A program made the position numbers and the translations under genes. This document shows positions 61,694 through 64,000 of a DNA stretch of 64,000 nucleotides, one piece after another; position 1 is the first letter of the stretch, and the number at the start of each line of letters is the position of its first letter. Below the pieces are notes generated by a model. That model did not search any database, was not told the DNA's origin, and saw only the letters and a list, made by a program, of their open reading frames with translations. The DNA is from Pandoraea cepalis (GTDB lineage: Bacteria > Pseudomonadota > Gammaproteobacteria > Burkholderiales > Burkholderiaceae): assembly GCF_902459665.1 (NCBI RefSeq), contig NZ_CABPSL010000012.1:1-64000 (forward strand). Reading direction: 5' to 3'.

Positions 61694-64000
61694 ATGGCGG
61701 GGGAACTCGGCAACGAGCGTGACGATTACAGCCGCAATTCGACCGATTTCGCCGACGAGTGGGCGGAACGCTCCGGTTCGCGGCGCCGTTGGCGCGTGAG
61801 CGCGCGGCTCGACGAGCTTTTTCGTACGATTTCGCTGTACGCCGTTCCCGCCGCCATCATGCTGCTCTCGGGCCTGGTGCTGATGTTCCAGGAGAGCCAG
61901 TACGCCGTGCGGGGTGAAACATCGTTGACCTTTCAGGCGAAAGGCGATGTACCCGCGACGTTCGGCCCGCCGATGGTGCAGGGCGTCCTTGAGCGCGCGC
62001 CCGCCGTTCGGCAGTTCAGCACGCATCTGTCCGAGGCGCCCGTGTGGTTCCGGGTCACCGTGCCGCCCGTGGGCGCTGCCCAACATACGGTCATCGAATT
62101 TCCCTCGCGCCATGCGCAAACGCTGATCTGCTGGCGCAACCCCGACGCCCCGGCCATCGGACGCGCGGACCGCAGCGCCGTGCGCGGGGCGATCCGAATG
62201 TCGAAAGCGGGCTTTGCGATCGATCTCGGGCAACTCGTCGCGCCGGTGACACTCCTGTGCGAGGGCACATTCTCCGGGCCGGCGCATCTCACGCTGGTCG
62301 CCTGGCCGGCGTCCGAACTGAATGTCTCCGAACGCGAGTTCCATCGCAGCAACGGCTTGCTCGAAGGCGGTCTGTTGACGCTTTCGGCATTCGTGCTCGT
62401 CACCGCCATCATCAACAAGGAATGGCTCTACGTCCTGTTCGCGGCGTGGCTGATCGGCAACTTGCGGCTCGCGGCGAACTCGCTCGGGGCCGACACGCAA
62501 TGGCTGGAACGCGCCATTCCGACCGACCTTGACGCTCTGGTGCGCAAGGCGACATTCGCCATCTACTACGTGCTGACGTATTCACTGTTCACGCAGCTCT
62601 TCAAGCGGGAGTTGCGCCGCATCGGCTGGCGGTGGATGGTGATGGTGCTGCAATGGGCCGGCGTGGTGCTCTGCTGCGCGGCCATCGCATTGCCGTATGC
62701 GCATTTCATCCCCGTGCTGTGGGTTGTGGCCGCCCTGGGCATCGCCATCGTCCTGGTGCTGCTGACCCGCATTCTCGTGCTGACGCGCTCGCGGGTCGCG
62801 ATGTGGTACAGCGCGTCGCTGTCGATCGTCCTGTTTGCCACGTTTTCCGAAGTGATCGCCGCCGCGTTCAATGCGCGCGCGTTGGCGACGGCGTTCAACA
62901 GCGTGACCGCGGCGCTGTTCTCGAGCCTCATGGCGGCGCTGGCCATTGCCGAGCAGATGCGGGCCGAGCACCAGGGCAAGCTCGAAGCCCAGACCGAACT
63001 GCGCAACGCCTACGACGTGACGCCTGTCGGCCTGTTCACCCTCGACGATCAGGGTGTTTTCGTTCGTGGCAACGCGGCGTTGCACACCATGCTGGGCATT
63101 CCCAATACCGAAGGGCGAACGTTCCGCTGGGACCAGTACTTCGGCCAGAGCACCTGGCGCATGCTGCTCGATGTCGCGCAGCACAGCGAGGAATCGGAAC
63201 TCGAAATTCTCTCGCTGCCCCGCGACGACGGCCGCACCAGCCGCTATCTCGTCAAGGCGATTTTCTCCGCAGGACGCATCGAAGGCTCGTTGCAGGACAT
63301 CACCGAACGGGCTCGCACGATGGAGCAATTGCGCTATCTGGCGGAGAACGACCCGCTCACCGGCGTCTCGAACCGGCGCGGCATCGAAAAGGCGCTGGCC
63401 GAGGCCATCCGTACCTTATCCGACGCCAGGCCGGCGGCATTGGCCTATCTGGATCTGGATCGGTTCAAGCTAGTCAACGATCTCTTCGGCCATGCGGCGG
63501 GCGATGAGGTGTTGCGCCAGGCATGCGATCGGATGCGAGCACGCTTGTCGACGGATCAGAGCGTGGGGCGCACCGGCGGCGACGAGTTCATCGTGGTGTT
63601 TCGCGATGCGACGATCAAGGAGGCGGCCGCCGTGGCGCGCCGTCTGGTCGACGCGATTTGCGGCGAGCCTTATCAGATTGGGGAGCGCGCCTTTCAGGTG
63701 CGCGCGTCGGCCGGGGTCATCGAGCTGACCGCCGATATGCGGGTGCCCGACGCGATTTCATCGGCCGACCGCGCCTGTCGCGAGGCCAAGAAGAGTCGCC
63801 GGGAGTTGGTGGTCTATGAGCGCGGGGCGGCGGCATTTCGTGAGCGCCTCGCCGAATTGCGGTTGATCGATGCGCTCGACGCCGGACTCACGCCCAACAC
63901 GCTGTTTCTCGAAATGCAGCCGATCATGGAGATGGCGTCGCCCGGCGAGTCGCTCAACTTCGAGGTGTTGCTGCGCATGCGCGATTCCGACGGCAACATC
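61694..64000 (+). CDS. Membrane GGDEF-EAL protein (3' partial)
   Basis: 769 residues are seen and the frame runs off the window. From the ATG at 61694: one helix near residues 45-65, a periplasmic domain to about 210, six or seven helices at about 215-415, a PAS-like domain at 440-545, then a GGDEF domain. The active-site GGDEF is intact at 628-632 (GRTGGDEFIVVF); the inhibitory RxxD site is not canonical. The last 30 residues begin an EAL domain, with its Glu at about 757 (FEVLLRMRD). It should make c-di-GMP and may also degrade it. Layout resembles 7TM-sensor proteins. Confidence 0.9.
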   Translation, partial: MAGELGNERDDYSRNSTDFADEWAERSGSRRRWRVSARLDELFRTISLYAVPAAIMLLSGLVLMFQESQYAVRGETSLTFQAKGDVPATFGPPMVQGVLERAPAVRQFSTHLSEAPVWFRVTVPPVGAAQHTVIEFPSRHAQTLICWRNPDAPAIGRADRSAVRGAIRMSKAGFAIDLGQLVAPVTLLCEGTFSGPAHLTLVAWPASELNVSEREFHRSNGLLEGGLLTLSAFVLVTAIINKEWLYVLFAAWLIGNLRLAANSLGADTQWLERAIPTDLDALVRKATFAIYYVLTYSLFTQLFKRELRRIGWRWMVMVLQWAGVVLCCAAIALPYAHFIPVLWVVAALGIAIVLVLLTRILVLTRSRVAMWYSASLSIVLFATFSEVIAAAFNARALATAFNSVTAALFSSLMAALAIAEQMRAEHQGKLEAQTELRNAYDVTPVGLFTLDDQGVFVRGNAALHTMLGIPNTEGRTFRWDQYFGQSTWRMLLDVAQHSEESELEILSLPRDDGRTSRYLVKAIFSAGRIEGSLQDITERARTMEQLRYLAENDPLTGVSNRRGIEKALAEAIRTLSDARPAALAYLDLDRFKLVNDLFGHAAGDEVLRQACDRMRARLSTDQSVGRTGGDEFIVVFRDATIKEAAAVARRLVDAICGEPYQIGERAFQVRASAGVIELTADMRVPDAISSADRACREAKKSRRELVVYERGAAAFRERLAELRLIDALDAGLTPNTLFLEMQPIMEMASPGESLNFEVLLRMRDSDGNI

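Overview
The window is gene-dense, high-GC bacterial chromosome from a betaproteobacterium. Gene content (soluble NAD-linked formate dehydrogenase fdsGBACD order, PuuD-type urate hydroxylase, CadR/CadA, FeeM-like acyltransferase) fits the Burkholderiaceae, and the protein style is most like Pandoraea. The genus is an inference from recognition, not from an alignment. No rRNA, tRNA, CRISPR array, insertion sequence or prophage was seen. About fifty protein genes are called; the first and last run off the window.

Left part (1-17500). An Anbu-type proteolysis/peptide-ligation operon (ATP-grasp, alpha-E, transglutaminase-like, Anbu peptidase) is followed by a MATE exporter. Next comes a purine island: uraH-puuD on the minus strand, and an NCS2 permease plus an 8-oxoguanine deaminase diverging on the plus strand. 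Together they could import oxidised purines, deaminate 8-oxoguanine to urate and open urate to OHCU. Then follow a LysR regulator, an exported cupin, the ABC-F protein YbiT, NnrS with a 15+15 bp NsrR-like palindrome at its promoter, an aldehyde dehydrogenase and a DUF1289 protein.

Middle part (17600-33700). A half-size EamA transporter, an outer-membrane phospholipase A, an EAL phosphodiesterase with a decayed GGDEF domain, a type II sulfide:quinone oxidoreductase, and a divergent cadR/cadA pair with a MerR-type 19-bp-spaced promoter. After these lie a CHAD protein, HU, ferredoxin-NADP reductase, isocitrate lyase with palindromes upstream, and a three-gene DUF3325/DUF3649/PepSY membrane operon. 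A period-7 tandem array of 18 heptamers sits against the 3' end of a YdeP-like molybdoenzyme gene.

Formate block (33689-43858). The YdeP-like oxidoreductase diverges from a ModE-like regulator that also carries a substrate-binding domain. Downstream is the complete fdsG-fdsB-fdsA-fdhD-fdsD operon. Perfect or near-perfect palindromes precede both the regulator and the operon, suggesting autoregulation plus operon control.

Right part (43900-64000). Two small unknown proteins, a phytanoyl-CoA dioxygenase-like protein, an NSS sodium symporter, glutathione reductase, a secreted unknown and a stand-alone F-type ATPase epsilon subunit. A catabolic operon follows: enoyl-CoA hydratase, ABC solute-binding protein, ATPase, fused double permease and acyl-CoA ligase, then an IclR regulator. 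It looks like a route that imports an organic acid, activates it with CoA and hydrates it. A MarR/DHA2 exporter pair comes next. The window ends with a FeeM-like N-acyltransferase beside a membrane-bound GGDEF-EAL protein, a possible acyl-amino-acid/c-di-GMP signalling pair.
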